Shown one piece after another: positions 1 to 9,172 of a stretch of 64,000 nt of DNA. This stretch comes from Alteromonadaceae bacterium 2753L.S.0a.02 (lineage in GTDB: Bacteria; Pseudomonadota; Gammaproteobacteria; Pseudomonadales; Cellvibrionaceae). Location: NCBI GenBank assembly GCA_007827375.1, contig VISH01000002.1:434001-498000 (forward strand). Direction: 5' to 3'. Every line of letters begins with the position of its first letter. Position 1 is the first letter of the stretch. A model generated the notes under the pieces. That model had not been told where the DNA came from, did not search any database, and was given only the letters and a program-made list of their open reading frames with translations. The translations under genes and the position numbers were made by a program.

Positions 1-1163
1 CTATCGGTAATGGAACGGCTTCGCGAGAAACCGACAAATTCGTGGGTGATGTGCTCAAAGCGCACAAGGACTTGCATGTGCAAAAAGTAATGGTGAACGA
101 AGCGGGCGCTTCGGTTTATTCAGCATCGGAATTTGCCGCGAAAGAATTTCCCGATTTGGACGTCACCATTCGCGGTGCGGTTTCTATCGCGCGCCGCCTT
201 CAAGATCCGCTGGCCGAATTGGTTAAGATCGACCCAAAATCGATTGGTGTTGGCCAGTACCAGCACGACGTTTCGCAAACGCGTCTTGCCAAATCCCTCG
301 ATGCGGTGGTGGAAGATTGTGTGAACGGTGTTGGCGTGGAAGTGAATACCGCATCCGCGCCATTGTTGGCGAGAGTTGCCGGTTTAAATTCCACAGTTGC
401 CAACAATATTGTGGAATTTCGCAATAAAAACGGCGCCTTCCAAAATCGCCAGCAACTATTGAAAGTATCCCGCCTTGGCGAAAAGGCCTTCGAGCAATGC
501 GCCGGTTTTATGCGCATCGCCCACGGCGAAAACCCCTTGGATGCCTCTGGGGTGCACCCCGAAGCCTATTCAGTTGTGGAGCAGATTGCGCAAAACAATA
601 AGCGTGAAATAAAGGGGCTTATTGGAGATACCGGATTTTTAAGAGGATTGAAAGCCAGTGATTACACCAGTGAGCAATTTGGTTTACCAACAGTAACTGA
701 TATTTTACAGGAGTTGGATAAACCGGGTCGCGACCCGCGCCCCGAATTTAAAACCGCGCAATTTCAGGAAGGTGTCGAAAAAGTTTCTGACCTTGAACCG
801 GGCATGATTCTCGAGGGTACAGTAACCAATGTCACCAATTTTGGGGCCTTCGTGGATGTAGGTGTACATCAGGACGGCTTGGTGCATATTTCCGCGCTTT
901 CCAATAATTTTGTTAAAGACCCGCGTGAAGTGGTAAAGGCTGGCGATATTGTTAAAGTGAAAGTCATGGAAGTGGACATCGATCGTAAGCGTATTGCCAT
1001 GTCAATGCGCCTCGATGACACCCCTGGTGAAAAAGTTGCCGGTGGTGGAGGTAATGCTCGTAGGGCCAACAAACAACCACAACGCCGAAACAATAATGCG
1101 CAAACAAAAGTTGGCACCATGGCTGCGTTATTTGAGGCTGCAGCAAAAAATAAAAAACGTTAA
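1..1163 (+). CDS. tex: Tex-family RNA-binding transcription accessory protein, 3' part (5' truncated by window)
   Basis: The frame is open from base 3 and runs 386 codons to a stop at 1163, so about half of a normal Tex (near 770 residues) is visible. The first visible residues, reading IGNGTASRETDKF, match the conserved YqgF-like region. A helix-hairpin-helix region follows (about nt 360-520, with LLARVAGLNSTVANNI), then an S1 RNA-binding domain (about nt 790-1010, with EGTVTNVTNFGAFVDVG and DGLVHIS). The tail is Gly/Asn/Arg/Lys-rich and probably disordered. Tex is a conserved cytoplasmic nucleic-acid-binding protein linked to transcription. An internal GTG at 42 is not the start, because the frame is conserved upstream of it. 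Confidence 0.93.
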   Translation, partial: IGNGTASRETDKFVGDVLKAHKDLHVQKVMVNEAGASVYSASEFAAKEFPDLDVTIRGAVSIARRLQDPLAELVKIDPKSIGVGQYQHDVSQTRLAKSLDAVVEDCVNGVGVEVNTASAPLLARVAGLNSTVANNIVEFRNKNGAFQNRQQLLKVSRLGEKAFEQCAGFMRIAHGENPLDASGVHPEAYSVVEQIAQNNKREIKGLIGDTGFLRGLKASDYTSEQFGLPTVTDILQELDKPGRDPRPEFKTAQFQEGVEKVSDLEPGMILEGTVTNVTNFGAFVDVGVHQDGLVHISALSNNFVKDPREVVKAGDIVKVKVMEVDIDRKRIAMSMRLDDTPGEKVAGGGGNARRANKQPQRRNNNAQTKVGTMAALFEAAAKNKKR

Positions 1164-1182
1164 TTACTGCGAGATGAGCAAG

Positions 1183-2202
1183 CTAAGCGGCAATGGTATT
1201 TGCCGCTTGCTTGCGATACAGGCTCGGGCTTTTTCCCGTCCAGCGTTTAAATGCTCGCGTAAAACTGGCCTGCTCAGCAAAGCCTAAAAGGTAGCTGATT
1301 TCACTAAGAGACAGGTGCGCCTCGTTAATATAATGCTTGGCAAGCGATTCGCGAATATCCGCCACCATTTTTGAAAAACTCAATTGTTCATCGTTTAGTT
1401 TGCGCTGCATAGTGCGTACGCTTAAACCCAAATCTGCCGCGATTTTTTCTTCGTCCACTTCTCCGGAAGGCAACATTTCAATTATTTTTTGTTTTATCCG
1501 ACCGCTGATATTTTGCTTGTCGAGACGCAGTAAGGCCTTGTCCGCAATTTGCTCGTTAATGCGCGCTAATTCGCTATTGCCGCTGGCGATGTGCTGCTCG
1601 GCATCCATGCGATTGATAATCCAGCCGGGAGTCGTGCTGTTGTAAACTATCGGGCAGCGGTACATATCTTCCAGTCTGCGCAGTGCCACATCAGGGCCGC
1701 GCACTGCGTGAACCTCCATGGGTGAAAAGCTCTCGCCACACAGCATGCGTGTCATTTTAAGTATGGCTGCGGCACCGGCATCGGCACCAAAAGGATGAAT
1801 ATTTTTAGGGTTTTCACTGGTGGTGATTTCGAACAAATAATTACCCTGGTAACTATTGAAGGATGAATACAGGGAGTTGTTGACGAGACGGCTATAGCGG
1901 GTTAACCGGTGCATGGCGTGAGCCAGAGAGTCGCATGCCAGCCAAGCGAAACCCAGTGCATGAAAGGTTGTCGGGTTCCAGTTTTGACCCACAGAGAGTC
2001 CGAGATAAGGGTCGTCCAATACCTCTAGCGAGTGCCACAGACGGTATATTTTTTCAGCGGGGTAACGTGCGCTACCGTCGCCGAGTTTTTTCACATCGAG
2101 CTCTGCTTTCTTGAAAAAGGGGCGAGGATCTTCGCCCTTTTCCTGCAGTGTTTTCCATATCAGCAAGGCCCAGGAGGTCAGCGTCGTCGAACTCATTGGC
2201 AC
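1183..2202 (-). CDS. AraC-family transcriptional regulator
   Basis: This 339-residue protein has the layout of the OruR/ArgR-like AraC subgroup. The N-terminal ligand-sensing domain (about 20-205) contains YLGLSVGQNWNPTTFHALG. The C-terminal double helix-turn-helix (about 235-330) contains IAADLGLSVRTMQRKL and the signature FAEQASFTRAFKRWTGKSP. It is transcribed away from the lpxC homologue across a 152-base gap, so it may regulate that gene or itself; this is inferred from position only. The ligand is not recognisable. The stop lies 19 bases beyond the end of tex, and the two genes converge. Confidence 0.9.
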   Translation of the reverse strand: MPMSSTTLTSWALLIWKTLQEKGEDPRPFFKKAELDVKKLGDGSARYPAEKIYRLWHSLEVLDDPYLGLSVGQNWNPTTFHALGFAWLACDSLAHAMHRLTRYSRLVNNSLYSSFNSYQGNYLFEITTSENPKNIHPFGADAGAAAILKMTRMLCGESFSPMEVHAVRGPDVALRRLEDMYRCPIVYNSTTPGWIINRMDAEQHIASGNSELARINEQIADKALLRLDKQNISGRIKQKIIEMLPSGEVDEEKIAADLGLSVRTMQRKLNDEQLSFSKMVADIRESLAKHYINEAHLSLSEISYLLGFAEQASFTRAFKRWTGKSPSLYRKQAANTIAA

Positions 2203-2354
2203 AATTCCTCGAGTGTTATTCAGTTTTCGTACAGTTTCAATGTAACAAAATCTCAGTCACTCCTCGGCTAAGTGTTTGTCGTGTGCGAACAATTTTATAG
2301 CCGTCGCCAGCAGTACGCTGAACACATGAAATCAACCCACTGGAGGATTGCATC

Positions 2355-3347
2355 ATGTCAGACAAATCACCTATTACCGGAATGTCCTACTATCAACATA
2401 CACTTGCAGATACATTCACTTGTGTCGGCCGAGGTCTGCATACAGGTTTACGTGTGGTGATGAGCGTGACACCCGCCGAAGCAAATACCGGTTATGTGTT
2501 CGTGCGTCGCGATGTTGAATCGTGCAAAGCTGAAGTGCCAGCGCGCTGGTACATGGTTACCGACACACATTTATCGACCACTATTTCCAACAATATGGGA
2601 GTGCGAGTTAGTACCATCGAGCATCTCACAGCGGCATTACATGCCTGCGGTGTGGACAACGCCCGCATTGTGCTGGATGCGCCCGAAGTACCAATTATGG
2701 ACGGCAGTGCTTACCCCTTTGTTGAAATTATTCAGAAAATTGGCTTGCAGCAACAAAACCAAGAACGCCGTGCGATTTTGTTAAAGCAGCCGGTTTATGT
2801 TAGTGACGATCTGAGCAGTGCGTCTCTCGAGCCAGCGCCAACCCCCTGGGTTGACATTGAAATCGATTTTGAGTCAGAAGTCATCGGAAAACAACGCCTG
2901 TCGTTACCGATCAGCGAAAGTGTTTTCGCTGAAGAAATCAGCCCTGCTCGTACTTTTGGTTTTGAAGAGCAGGTAGAAACGCTCAGAGAGTTGGGGTTTG
3001 CAAAGGGCAGTTCGATTAAAAACGCGATATTAATCTCCAACTCACAAGTGGTGAATCAGGAAGGCTTGCGCTTTGTGGACGAGTTTGTACGGCACAAGTT
3101 TCTCGATGCCGTTGGTGATCTCTCTCTTGCTGGAGCCGTTATTATTGGTCAATTTAACGGCAATCGCTCAGGGCATGCAGTGAACAATCAGTTGCTGCGT
3201 GAGTTGATGACCAACGAAAACACCCGTGCTTATACCACCTTGCGACAGGCTGATATGTATTGGTCGAATGAATTGGCGCGGGCAGCCATGAAGTATGATA
3301 GTGCTGCAAGCGAAGTTCGCCCGGCGGCGTTGTTCAATAAAGCGTAG
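2355..3347 (+). CDS. lpxC: UDP-3-O-acyl-N-acetylglucosamine deacetylase (LpxC) homologue
   Basis: LpxC is the zinc deacetylase that commits UDP-acyl-GlcNAc to lipid A synthesis in the cytoplasm. This 330-residue protein has the family landmarks: GRGLHTGL near the N-terminus, STIEHLTAAL with Glu89/His90, PEVPIMDGSAYPFVE, RTFGF, RHKFLDAVGDL with His247 and Asp251, and GHAVNNQLLREL with His274. The expected metal ligands and catalytic residues are therefore all present. The start ATG has TGGAGG upstream. The usual home of lpxC is at the end of the division/cell-wall cluster after ftsZ. Here it stands alone, so it may be a second copy. A GC-rich hairpin follows at 3354-3375. Confidence 0.88.
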   Translation: MSDKSPITGMSYYQHTLADTFTCVGRGLHTGLRVVMSVTPAEANTGYVFVRRDVESCKAEVPARWYMVTDTHLSTTISNNMGVRVSTIEHLTAALHACGVDNARIVLDAPEVPIMDGSAYPFVEIIQKIGLQQQNQERRAILLKQPVYVSDDLSSASLEPAPTPWVDIEIDFESEVIGKQRLSLPISESVFAEEISPARTFGFEEQVETLRELGFAKGSSIKNAILISNSQVVNQEGLRFVDEFVRHKFLDAVGDLSLAGAVIIGQFNGNRSGHAVNNQLLRELMTNENTRAYTTLRQADMYWSNELARAAMKYDSAASEVRPAALFNKA

Positions 3348-3353
3348 TTTCTG

Positions 3354-3375
3354 GCCCGGCACAAAAGCGCCGGGC
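3354..3375. terminator. GC-rich hairpin between convergent lpxC and tolC-like genes
   Basis: GCCCGGC at 3354-3360 pairs with GCCGGGC at 3369-3375 around an 8-base loop. It lies between two convergent genes and could end transcription from both sides, but there is no clear U-run, so its role is inferred. Confidence 0.5.
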
Positions 3376-3395
3376 TTGAGCTATGGCGGGGGTTC

Positions 3396-4763
3396 CTAGG
3401 GGCGGGAATTAACCGTGCGGGACATATCTAGCCACTGGTTAAGTTCCGCAACATCATTCGCTGAAAGCGTGCCAGCGGCGCGCTTCAGCTCAAGGCTGCT
3501 AAGTACATAGGCGTAGAGTGCATCAAAGTAGTCGCGCTGCGCACGATACAAACTGCGCTGCGCGTTAAGCACATCCACCAAATCACGGGTTCCCACATCA
3601 TAACCAGCTTGAGTGGCTTCCAGTGCGCTCTGGTTGGAAACAATCGCTTGGGCACGGGCTTTTACGGTGGTAACGCTGGTGGTTACTGTGAGGTGGGTAG
3701 AACGTATTAACTGAACAATATCACGCTGAGTTTGGTTTAGCTGTTCGCGGGCTGCAATGTATTGTTGTGCCGCCTGACGACGCGATGCAGAAACGCCGCC
3801 GCCGTTGAATATAGGCAGGCGAAGTACCACCCCAATCGATTGGTCTTGAGTGTCAACATCTGCGGGTAGATCGCTTGATAGGTCACCGTCGTTGTTGTAA
3901 TCGGAATACCCAGCCTGCAGCGCAATTGTGGGGTAGTGGTTTGCTTTAAGCGCGCTCTTGTTGTATTTGGCGGCGTCAGCGGTTAAACGCTGAATAATCA
4001 GCGCATTGTTATTTTCCATGGCCATTTCAACCCAAGGCTCTCGCTCGGCAGGTACCGGAGGTGCCACAGGGAGATCGCGCTTTAGCGGCGACAATTCGGT
4101 TTGAGCTTGGCCGGTAATAACTTCCAGAGCTTCAAACGCAATTCCAAGACGGCCTTCAGCAATCAAACGTTCTGCCGTTGATGAATCATAAACAGCCTGC
4201 GCCTCGTGCACTTCTGTGATTGCGGTTAAGCCGACCTCAAAGCGCTGGCGTGTCTGTTCCAATTGATGCGACAACGCATTTTCCTCGGCCTTTGCCGTTT
4301 CCAGGTTGTCAACGGCCTTCAGCGCATCAAAATAGGCGGTTGCGGTGCGTATGATCAGAGACTCTTCAGCCACAGAAAATTGGGTTGTGGCAATATCGGT
4401 TGAGGCTTTGGCGCCCTTGTACTGATACCAGGCGTTCATGTCGAATAAGGGTTGCTCCAAACCCACTTCGAATCCCATGCGTGTATTACTGCTGCTATCC
4501 GGTTCCGAATTGTTGATGTTGTTGATGGTGGTGTCCCTATCCAATTCGCTGTACCCTGCGGAGCCATTGATGGCGGGCAACAAACCCGCGCGACCGATTT
4601 TTACCGTTTCTTGCCCCGCAGCGAGATTCGCCTGCGCCGCTTTGTATGTATGGTCGTTTTCCAGCGCCTGTTGATAAATCTCCTCCAGTGTGCTGGCATT
4701 TACCTGCGCGGCAAAGCCTGCAATTGCCACAGGGAGCAACAAGGCAAAGTGTTTCCTGATCAT
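3396..4763 (-). CDS. tolC: TolC-family outer membrane channel protein
   Basis: The 455-residue product begins with a signal peptide (about 1-23, ending AAQVNAS). Two outer-membrane-efflux repeats follow, rich in long helices: TLEEIYQQALENDHTYKAAQ opens the first, and NHYPTIALQAGYSDYNNDG opens the second half. The C-terminal half includes GTRDLVDVLNAQRSLYRAQRD, typical of TolC. TolC trimers form the outer-membrane tunnel for type I secretion and RND/MFS efflux pumps. No pump or adaptor gene is adjacent, as is usual for a shared, genuine TolC. Membership of the family is clear; orthology to E. coli TolC is likely rather than proven. Confidence 0.88.
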   Translation of the reverse strand: MIRKHFALLLPVAIAGFAAQVNASTLEEIYQQALENDHTYKAAQANLAAGQETVKIGRAGLLPAINGSAGYSELDRDTTINNINNSEPDSSSNTRMGFEVGLEQPLFDMNAWYQYKGAKASTDIATTQFSVAEESLIIRTATAYFDALKAVDNLETAKAEENALSHQLEQTRQRFEVGLTAITEVHEAQAVYDSSTAERLIAEGRLGIAFEALEVITGQAQTELSPLKRDLPVAPPVPAEREPWVEMAMENNNALIIQRLTADAAKYNKSALKANHYPTIALQAGYSDYNNDGDLSSDLPADVDTQDQSIGVVLRLPIFNGGGVSASRRQAAQQYIAAREQLNQTQRDIVQLIRSTHLTVTTSVTTVKARAQAIVSNQSALEATQAGYDVGTRDLVDVLNAQRSLYRAQRDYFDALYAYVLSSLELKRAAGTLSANDVAELNQWLDMSRTVNSRP

Positions 4764-4978
4764 GGGATAGTCCTGATTTATGAGTAGAGAGTAACCGGTA
4801 ATATATTAGTAGTTGCTATTTTAAGTCGGCCGACCGCAAATAGTAAGTGTAATGCGGGCGGTGCAAACAATGCCGGAGATTAGAACACGCTGGCTGTTAG
4901 CAGAATGTCAAGTATACAATTTCAGAAGCACGCCTTTACACCCCGCCTGTTACTTCTTACACTCTGCGTCTTTATAAG

Positions 4979-5057
4979 CTTGTCGGGGTGCCCTAAAAAT
5001 TGGGGGCTGAGAGACACCCGCTGACCTGATCTGGATAGTACCAGCGTAGGAAACAAG
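4979..5057 (+). promoter_or_regulatory. TPP riboswitch (THI element)
   Basis: The core motifs of the thiamine-pyrophosphate aptamer are present in order: GGGGTGCC, GCTGAGAGACACCC, ACCTGATCTGGATAGTACCAGCGTAGG. The closing P1 helix can form between CTTGT at 4979-4983 and ACAAG at 5053-5057. It sits 46 bases upstream of thiD and is the expected control element for the thiD-thiC operon. The P1 3' strand can also pair with CTTGTT at 5066-5071, a plausible switching partner. Confidence 0.95.
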
Positions 5058-5103
5058 TTACCCGCCTTGTTCGTGTCTCCTGAACTTCAATTTTATAGTT
5101 TCC

Positions 5104-5898
5104 ATGAATAAACCGACACCCGTAGTGTTGTCTGTTGCTGGCAGTGACCCTATGAGTGGTGCCGGCATTCAGGCCGATATTAAAACCGCAGCGGCGCTGC
5201 AGGGGTACTGCTGTGCGGTCATTACCGCGATTACCGCGCAAAACAGTCGGGGTGTGGATGCCGTGTGGCCGACAAGCGTTGAGCAGTTGGAAGCTCAGTT
5301 TCGAGCGGTTATGACTGATTTAACACCGGGTGCCATCAAGGTTGGTATGGTGGCCAGTACGGCGTTGTTGAACCGCTTGCGCCAGTTACTCGAGGAATTT
5401 GCGCCGATACCCGTGGTGATCGACCCTGTACTCAAAGCAACAGCAGGTGATACCCGCCTGGGTGATGCTAAGCTCGATTTGCGAGACTTGTTCCCATTGG
5501 CGACCGTGATAACGCCGAATCTTGACGAGGCCAGCTATTACCTGGGGAGATCTGCTGCGAAAGATCTCGATGAGATGCAACAGCAGGCTCGGGACTTGCT
5601 GGCACTTGGCTCCGAGGCGGTGCTGTTAAAAGGTGGCCACATGGCGCAGTCTGATGCCCCCGATGTATTGGCGCAGCGCGATGGTAGCATAAAGGTTTAT
5701 CGAGGGGGGCGAGTGATGACTGCACACACTCATGGAACTGGTTGTACGCTGTCTACCGCAATTGCGGTAGGTCTCGCCGCTGGCAAGCCACTCGAGGATG
5801 TCGTCGCTAACGCAAAACTTTTTGTTTCTCAGGCGCTTGCGAATGCGCAAAGCCTAGCACTGGTTCCGAGTAACGGACCTCTGCAACATTTCTTTTAA
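5104..5898 (+). CDS. thiD: Hydroxymethylpyrimidine/phosphomethylpyrimidine kinase
   Basis: ThiD phosphorylates HMP and HMP-P to HMP-PP for thiamine synthesis. The 264-residue protein starts with VLSVAGSDPMSGAGIQADIK, the HMP-binding signature, and has the ribokinase-fold C-terminal motif THGTGCTLSTAIA with the catalytic Asp/Gly/Cys loop. The start at 5104 matches the family length. It lacks a strong Shine-Dalgarno sequence, which would fit control of initiation by the upstream TPP riboswitch. thiC follows after 28 bases, so the two form one operon. Confidence 0.95.
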   Translation: MNKPTPVVLSVAGSDPMSGAGIQADIKTAAALQGYCCAVITAITAQNSRGVDAVWPTSVEQLEAQFRAVMTDLTPGAIKVGMVASTALLNRLRQLLEEFAPIPVVIDPVLKATAGDTRLGDAKLDLRDLFPLATVITPNLDEASYYLGRSAAKDLDEMQQQARDLLALGSEAVLLKGGHMAQSDAPDVLAQRDGSIKVYRGGRVMTAHTHGTGCTLSTAIAVGLAAGKPLEDVVANAKLFVSQALANAQSLALVPSNGPLQHFF

Positions 5899-5926
5899 AT
5901 TACTTAACGCAATCAGAGAGCGAAAC

Positions 5927-7837
5927 ATGGCAGCGAATGAAAATTCTTTTTTAAGTGAAACGGCGCAAGTGGATGCTTCTTCGGTTCAACCCTTTCCCCG
6001 GTCACAAAAAATTTACGTTACCGGTTCGCGCAATGACATTCGTGTTCCGATGCGCGAAATTTCGCTGGATGACACCCCCACTGATTTTGGTGGTGAGAAA
6101 AATCTGCCGGTACGTGTGTACGACACTTCAGGGCCCTATACCGACCCCGATGTCGATATCGATTTACGCAAGGGTTTGCCGGATATCCGCAGTGCCTGGA
6201 TAAGCGAGCGTGATGATACCCAATTGCTAGACGCCAAGAGCTCAGAATTCGCCAATAAACGCCTGCACGATCCTAAATTGGCTCATCTGCGATTTCAGCA
6301 TTTACGCACACCTCGCAAGGCCAAAACGGGTGGCAATGTATCGCAAATGCATTACGCCAAAAAAGGCATTATTACTCCAGAAATGGAATACATTGCGATC
6401 CGCGAAAACATGAGTTTGCAGCAGGCGCGCGAATATGGTGTGCTCAATGAACAGCATGGTGGCGAGTCATTTGGTACGAATATTCCCGATGAAATTACTC
6501 CAGAATTTGTGCGTTCTGAAGTGGCGCGTGGGCGTGCGATTATTCCCGCGAATATTAATCACACCGAATTGGAACCGATGATTATCGGTCGCAACTTTCT
6601 GGTTAAAATTAACGGTAACATTGGCAACAGTGCACTGGGTTCGTCTATTGAAGAAGAGGTTGCCAAGCTTACCTGGGGAACCCGTTGGGGTGCCGACACG
6701 ATTATGGATTTATCAACGGGTAAAAATATTCATGAAACCCGTGAGTGGATTATCCGAAATTCATCAGTACCTATTGGCACTGTTCCGATTTACCAGGCAC
6801 TGGAAAAAGTCGACGGTATTGCTGAAAACCTGACCTGGGAAATTTTTCGCGATACCCTTATCGAACAGGCGGAGCAGGGCGTTGATTACTTTACGATTCA
6901 CGCCGGCGTGTTATTGCGCTATGTCCCGTTAACCGCAAAGCGAGTTACCGGTATCGTGTCTCGTGGCGGTTCCATCATGGCAAAGTGGTGCCTTGCACAT
7001 CACAAAGAAAATTTTCTTTACACGCATTTCGAAGATATTTGTGAAATTATGAAAGCTTACGACGTGAGCTTTTCTTTGGGTGACGGTCTGCGCCCGGGCA
7101 GTATTGCCGATGCCAATGACGAAGCACAGTTCGGAGAACTGGAAACCCTCGGCGAGCTCACCAAAATTGCCTGGCAGCACGACGTGCAAACCATGATCGA
7201 AGGGCCGGGCCATGTACCCATGCAAATGATCAAGGAAAACATGGATAAACAATTGCGGGAGTGTGGAGAAGCGCCGTTTTATACGTTAGGCCCACTGACT
7301 ACTGATATTGCGCCCGGTTACGATCACATTACTTCTGGCATTGGAGCCGCCATGATTGGTTGGTATGGTTGTGCCATGCTGTGTTACGTCACCCCAAAAG
7401 AACACCTGGGCCTGCCCGATAAAAATGATGTTAAAGAAGGCATTATCACTTACAAAATTGCCGCACACGCTGCGGACCTAGCGAAAGGCCACCCGGGAGC
7501 ACAATTACGAGATAATGCACTTTCTAAAGCGCGTTTTGAATTCCGTTGGGACGATCAATTTAATTTAGGCTTGGATCCGGATACCGCGCGCGAATATCAC
7601 GATCAGACACTGCCAAAAGAATCCGCCAAGGTCGCCCATTTCTGCTCTATGTGTGGCCCTAAATTCTGCTCGATGAAAATTACTCAGGAAGTGCGCGATT
7701 TCGCGGCGGAGCATGGTACTGATATTTCTGCCATAGAGCCCGATCAGGTTGTGCGCATGTTGGATGTCGAGGCAGAAATGCAGAAAAAATCCCAAGAATT
7801 CCGAGAGCAGGGCAGTGAAATTTACAAAAAAATATAA
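5927..7837 (+). CDS. thiC: Phosphomethylpyrimidine synthase ThiC
   Basis: ThiC is the radical-SAM enzyme that rearranges aminoimidazole ribotide into HMP-P. At 636 residues it is the normal bacterial length. The C-terminal [4Fe-4S] motif CX2CX4C is intact at Cys573, Cys576 and Cys581. Other landmarks are MHYAKKGIITPEMEYIAIRE, NPVINHTE-type core sequence and EGPGHVPMQMIKENM. The enzyme is cytoplasmic. The gene follows thiD under the riboswitch, and nudF begins only 9 bases after its stop. Confidence 0.97.
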   Translation: MAANENSFLSETAQVDASSVQPFPRSQKIYVTGSRNDIRVPMREISLDDTPTDFGGEKNLPVRVYDTSGPYTDPDVDIDLRKGLPDIRSAWISERDDTQLLDAKSSEFANKRLHDPKLAHLRFQHLRTPRKAKTGGNVSQMHYAKKGIITPEMEYIAIRENMSLQQAREYGVLNEQHGGESFGTNIPDEITPEFVRSEVARGRAIIPANINHTELEPMIIGRNFLVKINGNIGNSALGSSIEEEVAKLTWGTRWGADTIMDLSTGKNIHETREWIIRNSSVPIGTVPIYQALEKVDGIAENLTWEIFRDTLIEQAEQGVDYFTIHAGVLLRYVPLTAKRVTGIVSRGGSIMAKWCLAHHKENFLYTHFEDICEIMKAYDVSFSLGDGLRPGSIADANDEAQFGELETLGELTKIAWQHDVQTMIEGPGHVPMQMIKENMDKQLRECGEAPFYTLGPLTTDIAPGYDHITSGIGAAMIGWYGCAMLCYVTPKEHLGLPDKNDVKEGIITYKIAAHAADLAKGHPGAQLRDNALSKARFEFRWDDQFNLGLDPDTAREYHDQTLPKESAKVAHFCSMCGPKFCSMKITQEVRDFAAEHGTDISAIEPDQVVRMLDVEAEMQKKSQEFREQGSEIYKKI

Positions 7838-7846
7838 GGAACCATC

Positions 7847-8476
7847 ATGGCCAAGTTTGATTCCGGAATGAATAAAGACGCTGTAAAAATAATTCAAGAA
7901 AAAACGGTGTATGACGGTTTTTTTAAAATGTATGAAATAGAGTTACAGCACAAAACTTTTGCCGGTGACTGGACGCCGCCGCTGCGCCGTGAATTATTTC
8001 ATCGCGGCGAAGCGGCGGCGGCGGTTTGTTACGATCCCAAAAATGATTTGGTCGGTTTGATCGAACAGTTTCGCATTGGAGCCATAGATTCCGACATGGG
8101 CCCCTGGTGCCTGGAGGTAGTGGCCGGAGTATTGGAACCTGGTGAAACACCAGATGAACTTATGGCCCGCGAGCTGGAAGAAGAGGCGGGTATCACCAAT
8201 GCACAGCTCATTCGTATTTCCCGCTATTATTCGACGCCTGGCGGCTGCAATGAAAAAATACACTTGTATGCGGCAATATGCGATTTAAGTAAAGCCGGCG
8301 GCTTATATGGCCTGGATTCTGAACACGAAGATATCCGCTTTGAAACCTATCCTGCTGAAGAAGTGTTCAAATCCATGTATGCTGGGCGTACCAATAACTC
8401 TGCAACCCTGCTAGGCTTGCAGTGGTTACAAATTCATCGAGATAAATTATTGCAGGGGGTCACCGGGTTTGAGTGA
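7847..8476 (+). CDS. nudF: ADP-ribose pyrophosphatase, Nudix family
   Basis: NudF hydrolyses ADP-ribose to AMP and ribose-5-phosphate. The 209-residue protein holds a perfect Nudix box (residues 94-116): Gly, five residues, Glu, seven residues, then RELEEEAGI, which carries the Mg-binding glutamates. N-terminal strands before it (FFKMYEIELQH) and TPGGCNEKIHLYAA after it match the NudF/ADPRase subgroup. An AAGGA ribosome site precedes the start. It begins 9 bases after thiC and overlaps yqiB by 8 bases, so it probably shares the riboswitch-controlled transcript. Confidence 0.93.
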   Translation: MAKFDSGMNKDAVKIIQEKTVYDGFFKMYEIELQHKTFAGDWTPPLRRELFHRGEAAAAVCYDPKNDLVGLIEQFRIGAIDSDMGPWCLEVVAGVLEPGETPDELMARELEEEAGITNAQLIRISRYYSTPGGCNEKIHLYAAICDLSKAGGLYGLDSEHEDIRFETYPAEEVFKSMYAGRTNNSATLLGLQWLQIHRDKLLQGVTGFE

Positions 8477-8936
8477 TTCACAGCCACCACAGAAGCCGCC
8501 CAGCGTCGATATTCGAGCGCATCACGCACAATGCGAATTAAACTTTTATCGCCTGATTAACCTGATGCCAGACTGGCAGGATGGGCGCGATGAATGGGCT
8601 TTTAGTCTTGGTGATGGCATTCACTATCAGGTGCGTTTACAAGTGGTGGATTCGGCGCGGTACACCACCACCGTAGAAGTTGTGCAACATTTGCAGGGTA
8701 TTAAACCCCCACGACTTGTGGTAAGACTTTATCATGACGCCAATATGGCCGAAATAATCTCATGGGATCGGCACCGTAATTGGCAAGCTCAGTACGACTA
8801 CCCCAACCCGCAAATGTACGCGCCAGACGAAAAAATGGAGCTCAATCGCTTCCTCGGTGACTGGTTAGAATTCTGTCACAGCCAGGGCTATGTGCACTCA
8901 CATAATTGTGAAATGGTTCTCGTTAAGCGGAAATAG
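8469..8936 (+). CDS. yqiB: DUF1249 family protein YqiB
   Basis: The 155-residue protein matches the conserved gammaproteobacterial YqiB family, seen in CELNFYRLINLMPDW near the start and a run of aromatic-rich strands ending in the basic tail LVKRK. No enzymatic motif, signal peptide or membrane segment is visible. In E. coli the gene also lies between nudF and cpdA, and the same order here supports the call. The reading frame overlaps nudF by 8 bases, suggesting translational coupling. Its biochemical role is unknown. Confidence 0.88.
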   Translation: MSDSQPPQKPPSVDIRAHHAQCELNFYRLINLMPDWQDGRDEWAFSLGDGIHYQVRLQVVDSARYTTTVEVVQHLQGIKPPRLVVRLYHDANMAEIISWDRHRNWQAQYDYPNPQMYAPDEKMELNRFLGDWLEFCHSQGYVHSHNCEMVLVKRK

Positions 8937-9172
8937 TATTTCGCTTTGCCCAGATTCAGTACCACACTATCCAAATGATATAACGTCTGTTTTAATGTGG
9001 CGTTTTGTCTATAACACAGGTATCTTATTAGCGCCTGAACGTATATACACGGGGCAATTCCATAGATCGGAATTGCGAAGTCTTGGTTAGCACCAAAGTT
9101 GTAACCGTGTTGGCCAAGCGAATTTAGGACTTCCGTTCAATAGCGGACATTGAATACGAATCAGAGAGAGTT

